Below the pieces are notes generated by a model. That model was given only the letters and a program-made list of their open reading frames with translations, did no database searches and was not told where the DNA came from. Positions 1-10,049 of a stretch of 64,000 nt of DNA are shown here, piece after piece; position 1 is the first letter of the stretch; the number at the start of each line of letters is the position of its first letter. Both the position numbers and the translations under genes were made by a program. The DNA is from Immundisolibacterales bacterium. Its GTDB lineage: Bacteria > Pseudomonadota > Gammaproteobacteria > HK1. The stretch lies in assembly GCA_026712715.1 (NCBI GenBank), contig JAPOPW010000064.1:1-64000 (forward strand), read 5' to 3'.

Positions 1-406
1 ACCCAGGGGCCGTGTTCCCCGCCCGCGCGGGGATGAACCGGCATGGACCACGATTGCGGTCACCCAGGGGCCGTGTTCCCCGCCCGCGCGGGGATGAACC
101 GGATCAGATCGCCGCGCGCGACGCGGAGCTACAGTGTTCCCCGCCCGCGCGGGGATGAACCGGCCGACCGGTGGAAGCGCAATCAGGATCGACTGTGTTC
201 CCCGCCCGCGCGGGGATGAACCGATCGCCTCGCTCGCGGCTCCGGCCGAGGATATGTGTTCCCCGCCCGCGCGGGGATGAACCGGACTACGTGGAGGGGC
301 ACGCGTCCTCCTACGAGTGTTCCCCGCCCGCGCGGGGATGACCCGGCGATCCAGTTGGTGGGCGGCTTGGGCGGTGAGTGTTCCCCGCCCGCGCGGGGAT
401 GACCCG
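1..406 (+). CRISPR. Type I-E-like CRISPR array, trailer end, truncated by window start
   Basis: 29-nt repeat GTGTTCCCCGCCCGCGCGGGGATGAACCG at 12-40, 73-101, 134-162, 195-223, 256-284, 317-345, 378-406; six 32-nt spacers between them; the last two repeats carry GATGACCCG instead of GATGAACCG. Repeat resembles the I-E consensus. Confidence 0.98.
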
Positions 407-472
407 AGCGGCGGGCCGGTTGTGGTCTGCACAGGGTTGGTAAGATCGGGGGAGTCCATTCGGAGCGCACCC

Positions 473-712
473 ATGTCCGAGCCCGTCATCGCCCAGCGTT
501 CGCCCTACGGTCTCGAGCTCGCTCCCGGCAGCTACTTCTGGTGCCGGTGCGGGAAGTCCGCCCGCCAGCCGTTCTGCGACGGTTCCCACCAGGGGTCGGA
601 ATTCGTTCCCGAGCGGTTCGATCTCGAGGAAGCGCGGAAGGTGTTCCTCTGCGGGTGCAAGCGGACCGGCGGCGCCCCGTTCTGCGACGGAACCCACAAC
701 CGGCTCGACTGA
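473..712 (+). CDS. CDGSH-type iron-sulfur domain protein
   Basis: Two CDGSH-like motifs: CRCGKSARQPFCDGSH and CGCKRTGGAPFCDGTH; ATG at 473 (MSEPVIAQ). The longer ORF starting at 317 runs through CRISPR repeats and is artefactual. Confidence 0.9.
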   Translation: MSEPVIAQRSPYGLELAPGSYFWCRCGKSARQPFCDGSHQGSEFVPERFDLEEARKVFLCGCKRTGGAPFCDGTHNRLD

Positions 713-775
713 GCTCCGCGCGGCCGTTCCCCGCGACGACCGGGGGAGCGAGTCGCCGATCCAACGGCGCCGAAG

Positions 776-3700
776 ATGACGGAAGGCGCGACCGTCCCCG
801 ACGAGCGATCCGATCTCGAGCTGGCGATCGAGGAGGCCATGATCCGCGATCGGCGCCGTTTGCGCGCGCGCCTGCGGCGATTCGGGCGGACCGACGGGCG
901 CGACCGGTGCCGGCTCGTGGCGGCCATCGACCGGTCGAGGGCGGCCCGGGCGGGGCGCGCTGCCCGGCTCCCGTCCCCGGAGTTTTCCCCCGAGCTGCCC
1001 ATCACCGCGGAACGCCGCGCGATCGCGGCGGCCGTCGAGCAACATCCGGTAGTGGTGGTGTGCGGCGAGACCGGATCCGGAAAGACGACCCAGCTCCCCA
1101 AGATCTGCCTCGCCGCAGGGCGGGGGACGGCCGGCTGGATCGGCCACACCCAACCGCGCCGGATTGCGGCCCGGAGCGTCGCCTCGCGCATCGCCCGCGA
1201 GCTCGGCGGACGGGTCGGCGGCGCGGTCGGGTGCAAGGTCCGATTCCACGAGGAGATCGGCCCGGAGACGTACGTCAAGGTCATGACGGACGGGATCCTC
1301 GTGGCCGAGATCGCGCGAGACCGTCGATTCGAGGCGTACGACACCCTCATCATCGACGAGGCGCACGAGCGCTCGCTAAACATCGATCTCCTGTTCGGGC
1401 ACGTCAAGGGGCTGCTCTCGAAACGTCCCGACCTTCGCGTCATCGTCAGCTCGGCGACACTCGACACGAGACGCATCTCCGAATTCTTCGATGACGCTCC
1501 GGTCATCGACGTTTCGGGCCGGTCGTACCCGGTCGAGGTGCGCCATGCCGAGGAGGAATCCGCTCCCGAGGATCCGGTCGCGGCCGTGCCGAAGGCGGTG
1601 CGGGCGCTCGCGCGCGAAGGCCCCGGCGACATCCTCGTCTTCCTTCCGGGCGAGCGCGACATCCGCGAGGCGGCCCGCGCCCTGCGGGCGGACCGCGCCT
1701 TCGAGGTGCTGCCCCTCTACGCGCGCCTCAACCACGCCCAGCAGGAACGGGTTTTTCGCCCCGGCGAGCGGCGCCGGGTGGTGCTCGCGACGAACGTGGC
1801 GGAGACCTCGATCACCGTGCCCGGCATCCGGTTCGTGGTTGATACCGGCCTCGCCCGCATCAGCCGCTACAGCTACCGCACCAAGGTCCAGCGACTTCCC
1901 GTCGAGCCGGTGTCGCGCGCGTCCGCCGAGCAGCGCCGGGGCCGGTGCGGGCGGGTCGGGCCCGGCGTGTGCGTGCGACTCTTCTCGCAGGAGGACCACG
2001 AGAGCCGGGCGCGCTTCACCGCCCCCGAAATCCGGCGCACGAACCTTGCTTCCGTCATCCTGCGGATGGCGGCGAGCGGGCTCGGTCGGGTCGACGAGTT
2101 CGCCTTCATCGAGCCGCCCGACCGCCGCTTCGTGACCGACGGCTATCGCCTGCTCCGCGAGCTCGGGGCGTTCGACCCCGACGACCGTGTCACCGGCATC
2201 GGACGGCGGCTCGCCCGCCTGCCCGTGGACCCGCGCCTCGGGCGGATGATCCTGGCCGCGCAGGAGCTCGGCTGCGTCGCCGAGGCCCTGGTGATCGCGG
2301 CGGCCCTGAGCGCCGGCGACCCCCGCGAGTCGCCGCCGGCCGGGGAGGGGCGGACCCTCGCGAACGCCGCTCATCGGCGATTCAACGATCCGCGCTCGGA
2401 TTTCATGGGGCTGCTGAATCTCTGGGAATTCCTGAACGGCGAGAGCCGGCGCCTGCGCTCCGGCGCCTGGCGCCGGCGTTGCCGCGAGCTCTTTCTCTCC
2501 GCGCGCCGCACCCGCGAGTGGATGGACGTGCACCGGCAGCTCCTCGTCGCGGCACGCGAGATCGGCATTCGTCCCGCCAACCGGCGCGCGACCTACGCCG
2601 AGATCCATCGCGCCGTGCTCACCGGCAACCTCTCGCACGTGGGCGTGCGGGCCCAGGGCCGCGAGTACCGCGGACTTCGGGACCGGACGTTCGTCCTGTC
2701 GCGCGGCTCCGCGGTCAAGCCGGCCGGGGTGCACTGGGTCGTGGCTGCCGACCTCGTGGAGACGTCGGCGATCTATGCGCACGTCGCGGCCCGGATCCGG
2801 CCCCAATGGATCGAACGGACCGCGCGCGACCTCGTGACTCGCGAGTATTTCGAACCGCAGTTCGACCCCGTGCGGGGCGAGGTCATGGCGCTCGAGCGAG
2901 TTGTCCTCCACGGTCTCACCGTCGTCCCCCGGCGCCGGGTCCGCTTCGCGCCGGTGGACCCGGTCGCGGCGCGCTCGATATTCGTCGCGGAAGGGCTCGC
3001 GGCCGGCCGGCTCGTCACCGGCGCGCCGTTCGAGCGGCATAACCGGGAGATGCTCGAACGGGTCCGGGAGCTCGAACGCCGGGCCCGGCGGCAGGACGTC
3101 CTGGCCGGCGACGAGGCCCGGGCCAGCTTCTTCGAGGCGCGCGTTCCCGGGGACGTCGCGAGCGAGCGCGGCTTTCGCCGCTGGCACGACTCGCGGTCCG
3201 ATCCCGAGCACCTGTTCTTCACGTTCGCCGACCTGGTCCGGCCGGGGGTGCAGCTTCCTTCCCGGGAAAACTTCCCGGACGAGATCGAAGTGTCCGGCAT
3301 TCCCGTCGAGCTCGCGTACCGCTTCGCTCCGGGCGAGCCGGACGACGGAATCACGGCCCGGGTCCCCGCGACCGTGCTCGGGCTCCTCGATCCTTCTTCC
3401 TTCGAGTGGCTCGTGCCCGGTCACGTGGAGGAAAAGGCGGTCGCGCTCCTTCGTACCCTGCCGCGTCCGGTGCGGCGGCGGATTGCTCCGGTTCGCGACA
3501 CCGCCCGGCGCTGTCTCGCCCGCCCCGGCGCGACCCCGGCGGCCGGCCTTGCCGCGTCCCTCGCGGCCGCCCTCCGGGAAGTCACCGGAGTCGAGGTGGG
3601 GCCCGGCGACTTCCGTCCCGGCGAGCTCCCCCGCCACCTGCATATGCGCTTCGTGGTCGCCGGCGCCGAGGGCGAGGTGCTCGGGAGCGGCCGCGAACTC

Positions 3701-4816
3701 GAGTCGCTCCGGGCACGGTTCCAGGGGACCGCCGACCGCAGCTTCGCGCGGGCCGCGGCGCAGGCGTACGAACGAGAAGGGCTCACGAGCTGGTGTTTCG
3801 ACGACCTCCCCGAACACGTCGACACATCGCACGACGGGATCCGGTTCCGGGGCTATCCCGCGCTCGAGGACCGCGGGCGAAGCGTCGCCCTTCGCCTGGT
3901 CGACAGCCCCCTTCGGGCGTCCGCGGTCCACCCCTCCGGACTCCTTCGCCTCGCCATGCTGCGCCTCGGGCGGGAGCTGCGCGCCGTGCGCAGGTCGCTC
4001 GGCCGGACCGAACGGCTGGCGCTTCGCTATCTGACGGTGTCCTCGGGTCCGTGGGCCGACACCGGCGCCGGTGCGCCGGCGGGAGCGGGAGCCGGCGCGG
4101 AGAGCGGAGCGGGGCGGTCGCCCGGCGCCCTTGTCGACGAGCTGCTCGTGCGGGCGGTGCTCGAGTGCTGTCTCACGGACGCATCCGACGTTCGCACCCG
4201 AAGCGAGTTCGAACGGCGCATCGCGGCGGGGGCGCCGCGCCTCGCGCCGGTCGCCCTTGCCGCCCGCGACCTCACGGACCGGGTCCTGTCCGCGCGGGAG
4301 GAGGTGCGCGCGGCCCGGGCCGGTCTCGAGTCGCGGTCGTACCCGGAGTCGCTCGCCGACTTCGACGATCAGCTCGCCTTTCTCGTCTACCGCGGGTTCA
4401 TCGCCGAGACGCCGCTGCGGTGGCTGGAGGAGGTCCCCCGCCATCTCGAGGCGGCGCGGCGGCGGATCGGGAAGCTCGCCCGCAATCCCGCCCGGGACCT
4501 CGAGTCGACGCGCGTCGTCAAGTCCCTCTGGCTGCCGATGCGCGCGGCGATCCTGGATGCCCGGAGCGCCGGCCGTGGCGTCGATCCGGATCTCGAGCGG
4601 TGCCGCTGGATGCTGGAGGAGCTTCGCGTTTCCCTCTTCGTGCAGGAGATGGGGACCCGCCACCCCGTGTCCGTCAAGCGGGTCGCTCGCGCGTGGGAAG
4701 CACGCCTCACCGCGCCCCCGCCACCCTTCCCCGGTCCAACCGGACCGCAACCCCTTCGAGCCCCGGCTTCGGACACGGATAGCGGCTCATCACCAGGGGA
4801 TCGTGCCCCGGGATGA
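776..4816 (+). CDS. hrpA: ATP-dependent RNA helicase HrpA (DEAH box)
   Basis: 1346 aa; Walker A GETGSGKTTQLPK, DEAH in IIDEAHERSLN, SSATLD, QRRGRCGR; long C-terminal region typical of HrpA. Confidence 0.95.
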   Translation: MTEGATVPDERSDLELAIEEAMIRDRRRLRARLRRFGRTDGRDRCRLVAAIDRSRAARAGRAARLPSPEFSPELPITAERRAIAAAVEQHPVVVVCGETGSGKTTQLPKICLAAGRGTAGWIGHTQPRRIAARSVASRIARELGGRVGGAVGCKVRFHEEIGPETYVKVMTDGILVAEIARDRRFEAYDTLIIDEAHERSLNIDLLFGHVKGLLSKRPDLRVIVSSATLDTRRISEFFDDAPVIDVSGRSYPVEVRHAEEESAPEDPVAAVPKAVRALAREGPGDILVFLPGERDIREAARALRADRAFEVLPLYARLNHAQQERVFRPGERRRVVLATNVAETSITVPGIRFVVDTGLARISRYSYRTKVQRLPVEPVSRASAEQRRGRCGRVGPGVCVRLFSQEDHESRARFTAPEIRRTNLASVILRMAASGLGRVDEFAFIEPPDRRFVTDGYRLLRELGAFDPDDRVTGIGRRLARLPVDPRLGRMILAAQELGCVAEALVIAAALSAGDPRESPPAGEGRTLANAAHRRFNDPRSDFMGLLNLWEFLNGESRRLRSGAWRRRCRELFLSARRTREWMDVHRQLLVAAREIGIRPANRRATYAEIHRAVLTGNLSHVGVRAQGREYRGLRDRTFVLSRGSAVKPAGVHWVVAADLVETSAIYAHVAARIRPQWIERTARDLVTREYFEPQFDPVRGEVMALERVVLHGLTVVPRRRVRFAPVDPVAARSIFVAEGLAAGRLVTGAPFERHNREMLERVRELERRARRQDVLAGDEARASFFEARVPGDVASERGFRRWHDSRSDPEHLFFTFADLVRPGVQLPSRENFPDEIEVSGIPVELAYRFAPGEPDDGITARVPATVLGLLDPSSFEWLVPGHVEEKAVALLRTLPRPVRRRIAPVRDTARRCLARPGATPAAGLAASLAAALREVTGVEVGPGDFRPGELPRHLHMRFVVAGAEGEVLGSGRELESLRARFQGTADRSFARAAAQAYEREGLTSWCFDDLPEHVDTSHDGIRFRGYPALEDRGRSVALRLVDSPLRASAVHPSGLLRLAMLRLGRELRAVRRSLGRTERLALRYLTVSSGPWADTGAGAPAGAGAGAESGAGRSPGALVDELLVRAVLECCLTDASDVRTRSEFERRIAAGAPRLAPVALAARDLTDRVLSAREEVRAARAGLESRSYPESLADFDDQLAFLVYRGFIAETPLRWLEEVPRHLEAARRRIGKLARNPARDLESTRVVKSLWLPMRAAILDARSAGRGVDPDLERCRWMLEELRVSLFVQEMGTRHPVSVKRVARAWEARLTAPPPPFPGPTGPQPLRAPASDTDSGSSPGDRAPG

Positions 4817-5507
4817 CGTGCTCGGGCGTCTCGGCGAGGCCCCGGAGCCGGTCGAACCCGTCCACCATCTCCTGCACGTTGAACACGATGGGGAAGGGCC
4901 GCACATCCTCCATGTTCGCGTAGAGATGGGCGGCGTCCGAGGCGAGCACGAGCCACCCGCTCTCCGTCCAGACCCGCATCGCCTGGATCCCCATCGTGTG
5001 CCCGCCGATGCGATGGAGCGAGATTCCCGGCGCGATTTCCTCGTCTCCCCGGTGGAAAGCGACCCTCTTCGCGAAGACCGCCCGGACCATCTCCACCACG
5101 TGCTCGGTCGAGAAGGGCAGGGCGAAGAACTCGTGCGCCATGTACCGTCCGGTGCAGTAGGCCATCTCGTCGTCCTGGAGGTGGAAGCGGGCGTTCGGGA
5201 AGGCGCCGAGGCTGCCGGCGTGGTCGTAATGCATGTGGGTGATGACGACCTCCTCGACCCGGGCCGCCTCCACTCCCATCATGGCCAGTCCTTCGGCCGG
5301 TTCGCGGATGATGTTCCGCTGCCGCCGGGCCGCCTCTTTGCGCGTGAACCCGGTGTCGACGACGATGGTGCGGCTCGCGTTCGTGACCAGCCAGACGTAG
5401 TAGTCGAGGTTGCTGGCCGTCTCGTGGGCGTCCCCGCCGATGAAGTTCTGGGCGGCGGTGCGCTGGTGGCTCCCGTAGCGGATGGCGTATACGGCGTAGG
5501 GTTCCAT
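4707..5507 (-). CDS. MBL-fold metallo-hydrolase, N-acyl-homoserine lactonase-like
   Basis: 266 aa; HMHYDHAGSL metal-binding motif and further MBL histidines (GGHTMG, IPGHDP). Confidence 0.85.
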   Translation of the reverse strand: MEPYAVYAIRYGSHQRTAAQNFIGGDAHETASNLDYYVWLVTNASRTIVVDTGFTRKEAARRQRNIIREPAEGLAMMGVEAARVEEVVITHMHYDHAGSLGAFPNARFHLQDDEMAYCTGRYMAHEFFALPFSTEHVVEMVRAVFAKRVAFHRGDEEIAPGISLHRIGGHTMGIQAMRVWTESGWLVLASDAAHLYANMEDVRPFPIVFNVQEMVDGFDRLRGLAETPEHVIPGHDPLVMSRYPCPKPGLEGVAVRLDRGRVAGAR

Positions 5508-5694
5508 GGTGTCTCCCGATGTCGACTGGGGCCGGGCGCTGCGCCCGGGTGCAACGGCGGTCGAATGACTTCAGGCGAGCCGGCGGCTCGCGCCCCGGGA
5601 CCTCCGGCGCCGGGCCGTGGAGGAATCGCCCGCGCGACCGGCGGGCGGAGGAAGGCGGGTCGCGGTCGCGCCGGGCGCACGATCCCGGCGCGGC

Positions 5695-7362
5695 TCAGGC
5701 CGACCTTGCCGAAGGCGCGTCCCGGCGCAGGTCCGGAAGCCGATAGCCCTCCGCCTCGAGCTCCGCGCGCACCGCCTTCTTGTCGATCTTTCCGGTCGAG
5801 GTGAGCGGCAGGGCCTCGCGGAAGAGCACTTCGTCGGGGAGCTGCCACCTCGCGAACCGTTCCGCGCAATGCGCGATCACCCGGTCCCCGGTCAGCTCCG
5901 CCCCGGGGGCGGAGACCACGAGGGCGACCGGGCGCTCGTCCCACTTCGGATGCGGCTGCGCGACCACCGCGGCCAGCGCGGCGCCCTCGAGTCCGACGAT
6001 GTGGTTCTCGATGTCGACGGACGAGATCCACTCGCCCCCCGACTTCACGAGATCCTTGGACCGGTCGGCGACGATGAGGTACTTCTCGGGGTCGATGGAG
6101 GCGATGTCTCCGGTCACGAGCCACCCGTCCCGGAACTTCTCCGGCTGTGGGTCGTGGTAGTACTCGGAACAGACCCACGGCCCCCGGACGAGCAGCTCCC
6201 CGAGCGCCTTGCCGTCGTGGGGCACCGGCCGGAACTCCTCGTCCACGATCTTCATCTCGAGCCCCGGGCTGAGAAGACCCGCCTTCGCCACGTTCGCGAA
6301 GCGGGCGTCCTCGTCGAGCGCGAGCTGCGAACGCTTCGCGATCCGGCGCGAAACCGTCCCGAGCGGGTTCATCTCGGTCATGCCCCAGCCCTGGATCATC
6401 TCCACCCGGTGGGTGTCCCAGTACCACCGAATGAGGGAGATGGGCGGGGCGGAGCCTCCGCAGACGAGCCGATCGAGAGCCGAGAGGTCGTGGCGGTCGG
6501 GACTCGCCTCGAGAAGAGCCCGCACCCCCTGCCAGATGGTGGGGACGCCGGCCGATATGGTGACCCTCTCGGAAGCGATGAGATCGAGCAGCGGCTCGGA
6601 AGCCATGAACCGGTGGGGCATGACCTGCTTCGCGCCGAGCATGGTCGCGGCGAAGGGAAGGCCCCAGCCCATCGCGTGGAACATCGGCACCACCCCGCAC
6701 GCGCAGTCGGCGGCGCTGAGGTTCAGGGTGTCGGTCATCGCCTCGGCCATCGTGTGCAGGTAGGTCGAGCGATGGGTGTACATCACGCCCTTCGGGTTTC
6801 CGGTCGTGCCGCTCGTGTAGCACAGGCCAAGCGGCGCGTTCTCGTCGAACTCCGGCCACTCGATCCCGTCGCCGAACCCGGAGATGAACTCCTCGTAGTC
6901 GACCGCGTCCGGGAGGGAGGTCTCCCAGGGCTCCGCGTCCGGGTCGCCGCATACCACGTAGCGCTCGACCCTCGGTATGGCCGGTACGAGCCGTTCGAGG
7001 ATGGGGAGCAGATCCGCGTCGACGAAGATGATGCGGTCTTCGGCGTGGTTGACGATGTACTCGAGATCGCCCGCCCCGAGCCGGATGTTGAGGGTGTGCA
7101 GGACCGCGCCGATGGACGGGACCGCGTGGTAGAGCTCGAGGTGGCGCCACCCGTTCCACATGAAGGTCGCGACCCGGTCCCCGAACTCGATTCCGTGGTC
7201 GATGAGTCCGTTCGCGAGCTGCGCCGCGCGCCGGCGCGTATCGGCGTAGGTCTGACGGTGCGTGCCGCCGGCGGTGCGGGTGACCACCTCCTCGTCCGGC
7301 GCGATCCAGGCGCCGCGATCGAGCAGTTTCGACATCAGAAGGGGGGTTCGCTGCATCGTCAT
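5695..7362 (-). CDS. AMP-binding acyl-CoA synthetase (fatty-acyl-CoA ligase family)
   Basis: 555 aa; [50 protein letters not shown]. Confidence 0.92.
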   Translation of the reverse strand: MTMQRTPLLMSKLLDRGAWIAPDEEVVTRTAGGTHRQTYADTRRRAAQLANGLIDHGIEFGDRVATFMWNGWRHLELYHAVPSIGAVLHTLNIRLGAGDLEYIVNHAEDRIIFVDADLLPILERLVPAIPRVERYVVCGDPDAEPWETSLPDAVDYEEFISGFGDGIEWPEFDENAPLGLCYTSGTTGNPKGVMYTHRSTYLHTMAEAMTDTLNLSAADCACGVVPMFHAMGWGLPFAATMLGAKQVMPHRFMASEPLLDLIASERVTISAGVPTIWQGVRALLEASPDRHDLSALDRLVCGGSAPPISLIRWYWDTHRVEMIQGWGMTEMNPLGTVSRRIAKRSQLALDEDARFANVAKAGLLSPGLEMKIVDEEFRPVPHDGKALGELLVRGPWVCSEYYHDPQPEKFRDGWLVTGDIASIDPEKYLIVADRSKDLVKSGGEWISSVDIENHIVGLEGAALAAVVAQPHPKWDERPVALVVSAPGAELTGDRVIAHCAERFARWQLPDEVLFREALPLTSTGKIDKKAVRAELEAEGYRLPDLRRDAPSARSA

Positions 7363-7588
7363 GTCGTCGTTCGTCCGTCCGTCCGGGATCTCGGGTCCCC
7401 GACAGTGTATTCACGGCTGCATCCGCTCGCCAAGCGCAGCCGGCCCGGCGAAAGCGCCTTGCGCGTGCCGCGTTTCGGTCCGGTTCGCGGCGGGGTCTTC
7501 AGGTGCCTTGCTCGGCGAAGGTTGCCGGCGGCGGCGCGGTTGGTGCCTAATTGGGGAAAGGGCGCCGCAGGCGCGGAGGGAGGAAGCT

Positions 7589-9247
7589 ATGGACAGGATC
7601 TGGCTCGAGAGCTATCCCGAAGGAGTGGCGGCGGAAGCGGATATCGACGCCTACGATTCGATCGTGGCCCTGTTCGAGGAGAGCGTGGACCGCTTCGGCG
7701 ATCGGGCCGCCTATTCGAACTTCGGGGTCACCATCACGTACCGCGAGCTGGACGAGCGGTCGCGCGCGCTCGCCGCCTGGCTTCAAGGACTCGGTCTCGA
7801 CCCCGGCGACCGCGTCTCCGTCATGATGCCGAACCTGCTGTCGAATCCCGTCGCCATCTTCGGGGTGTTGCTCGCGGGCCTCACGGTGGTCAACACCAAC
7901 CCTCTTTACACCGCCCGCGAGCTCGAGCACCAGCTCAACGACTCGGGGGCGCGGGCCATCGTGATCGTCGAGAACTTCGCGAGCACTCTCGCCCAGGTCA
8001 TCGGCCGGACACGGATCGAGCACGTGGTCCTCGTGCGGATGGGGGACGGCCTCGGGTTCCCGAAGTCGGCCCTCGTCAACTTCGTGGTGCGCCGGGTGAA
8101 GAAGCTGGTGCCCCCGTTCGAGCTGCCCGGGGCCGTGCCGTTTCCTCGGGCGCTCGAGGAGGGGCGGGGGAAGACCCTGCGGCCGGCCGCGACGGGGCGC
8201 GACGACATCGCGTTCCTGCAGTACACGGGCGGCACCACCGGGGTCGCGAAGGGCGCGAGCCTGAGCCACGGCAACGTCGTCTCGAACCTTCAGCAGACCT
8301 CCTCCTGGATCGGCCGGCAGTTCGAGCCGGGCGAGGAGGTGTTCGTGACCGCGCTGCCGCTCTATCACATCTTCTCCCTCGTCGCGAATTGCCTCACGGG
8401 CATGAAGTACGGCGCGCTCAACGTGCTCATCACGAATCCGCGCGACATGCCGGACTTCGTCAAGACGATCGCGAAGCTCCGCTTCTCGGTGATCACCGGC
8501 GTCAACACCCTGTACAACGGGCTTCTCAACACTCCGGGCTTCGACGCGGTCGACTTCTCGCAGCTCAAGCTCGCGGTCGGCGGCGGCATGGCCATGCAGC
8601 GCGCGGTCGCGGAGCGGTGGCGAGCGGTGACCGGGGTGCCCGTCGTCGAAGCCTATGGGCTCACCGAGACCTCGCCCGCCGCGGTCGCGAACCGTCTCGA
8701 CGAGGCGGAGTTCACCGGTTCGATCGGATTGCCCCTTCCCTCGACCGAGATCTCCATCCGCGACGACGACGGGAACGAGGTGGGGTTCGACACGCCCGGA
8801 GAGCTCTGCGTGCGCGGCCCGCAGGTCATGCAGGGTTACTGGGGCCGTCCGGACGCGACCGCCGAGGTCATCTCCGACGACGGATGGCTGCGAACCGGGG
8901 ACATGGCGACCATCGACGAGAAGGGCTACCTTCGCATCGTCGATCGCAAGAAGGACATGATCATCGTCTCGGGCTTCAACGTGTATCCGAACGAGATCGA
9001 GGACGTGGTCGCGCTGCACCCCGGAGTGCTCGAAGTGGGCGCGGTCGGTGTTCCGGACGATCATTCGGGCGAGGTGCCGAAGATCGTGGTCGTGAAGAAG
9101 GACCCGGCGCTGACGAGCGAGGCGCTCATCGAGCACTGCCGCAAGGAGCTTACCGGGTACAAGATCCCGCGCCACGTCGAGTTTCGCGACGAGCTGCCGA
9201 AGACCAACGTGGGCAAGGTGCTGCGGCGCGAGCTGCGCGAGGGGTAG
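7589..9247 (+). CDS. fadD: Long-chain-fatty-acid--CoA ligase
   Basis: ATG at 7589 ([10 protein letters not shown]); [45 protein letters not shown]. Confidence 0.9.
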   Translation: MDRIWLESYPEGVAAEADIDAYDSIVALFEESVDRFGDRAAYSNFGVTITYRELDERSRALAAWLQGLGLDPGDRVSVMMPNLLSNPVAIFGVLLAGLTVVNTNPLYTARELEHQLNDSGARAIVIVENFASTLAQVIGRTRIEHVVLVRMGDGLGFPKSALVNFVVRRVKKLVPPFELPGAVPFPRALEEGRGKTLRPAATGRDDIAFLQYTGGTTGVAKGASLSHGNVVSNLQQTSSWIGRQFEPGEEVFVTALPLYHIFSLVANCLTGMKYGALNVLITNPRDMPDFVKTIAKLRFSVITGVNTLYNGLLNTPGFDAVDFSQLKLAVGGGMAMQRAVAERWRAVTGVPVVEAYGLTETSPAAVANRLDEAEFTGSIGLPLPSTEISIRDDDGNEVGFDTPGELCVRGPQVMQGYWGRPDATAEVISDDGWLRTGDMATIDEKGYLRIVDRKKDMIIVSGFNVYPNEIEDVVALHPGVLEVGAVGVPDDHSGEVPKIVVVKKDPALTSEALIEHCRKELTGYKIPRHVEFRDELPKTNVGKVLRRELREG

Positions 9248-9395
9248 CCTGCGCGCCGGGAATCGGGCGGGCGGGCGGCGTCGGCCCGGAACGCGGACAC
9301 CGCCGGACGGGCGCGGTGCCCGTCGAGGCGGCGCACCGCGGGTCGGCCGATGCCGTCGATTCGCGAACGAGGAGCAAAGGGGAGGAGCACACCAG

Positions 9396-9899
9396 ATGGC
9401 ATATACCCTGGAACGGTTCGCGGCCGACTGCCGGCACGCGCTGGAAAAGGACCCGGGACCGGCCGGTCGCGAGGAGGTGCGCCGGCACGTGTCGCGCGCA
9501 TGTCTGGACGCGGACTTCGTGGCGACGCACCTCGGTCCGGACAACGACTCCCCGCGCAAGGTCCTCCACGAGGACGAGCGGTTCGGGTTCTGCATCCTCG
9601 CCCACGTCCATCACGGAGCGAGCGAGAGCACGCCGCACGATCATGGGCCGAGCTGGGCGATCTACGGACAGGCGGTGGGGGTGACCGAGATGACCGAATG
9701 GCGGGTCGTGTCTCCGCCGGCGGACGGCGAGCGGGGCAAGGTCGAGCCGACTCGCGTCCATGCCATGCAGCCGGGCGATGCCGAGATCTACCAGGAAGGG
9801 GAATTGCATTCGCCGCGCCGCGAGGGGGAGACGCGCCTCATCCGGATCGAGGGGCGGAACCTCGACGGGGTGCCCCGAAGCTACTTCGACAAGGCCTGA
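9396..9899 (+). CDS. Cupin-fold (cysteine dioxygenase-like) hypothetical protein
   Basis: 167 aa; HVHHGASESTPHDHGPSWAIYGQ histidine-rich cupin motif. Confidence 0.75.
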   Translation: MAYTLERFAADCRHALEKDPGPAGREEVRRHVSRACLDADFVATHLGPDNDSPRKVLHEDERFGFCILAHVHHGASESTPHDHGPSWAIYGQAVGVTEMTEWRVVSPPADGERGKVEPTRVHAMQPGDAEIYQEGELHSPRREGETRLIRIEGRNLDGVPRSYFDKA

Positions 9900-10049
9900 G
9901 GGCTGCCGGCCCGCCGCCGGAGGGGGCGTGCCGGGGGGGGACGCGAAGTGGCGTGCTCGCCAGGGGAACGCGGTGCGTCCCGCACAGTGCCGATCGAGGT
10001 CCGCGGGGTTCGGCGGGTGAGGGACCGCGCTGGCGGCCGCGGCCGCGGG

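Noticed and set aside
183-470. Minus-strand 95-aa ORF with repeating HPRAGGEH/IPARAGNT motifs
   Set aside because: Translation of the CRISPR repeats, not a protein.
317-472. N-terminal extension of the CDGSH ORF
   Set aside because: Runs through CRISPR repeats; the plausible ATG is at 473.
4060-4125. Gly/Ala-rich stretch GAGAPAGAGAGAESGAGRSPGA in HrpA
   Set aside because: Low-complexity linker; not a structured repeat.
1376-4750. 1124-aa minus-strand ORF
   Set aside because: Antisense shadow of hrpA in GC-rich DNA; composition not protein-like.
5617-9684. 1355-aa plus-strand ORF
   Set aside because: Crosses two well-supported ligase genes in another frame; high-GC shadow.
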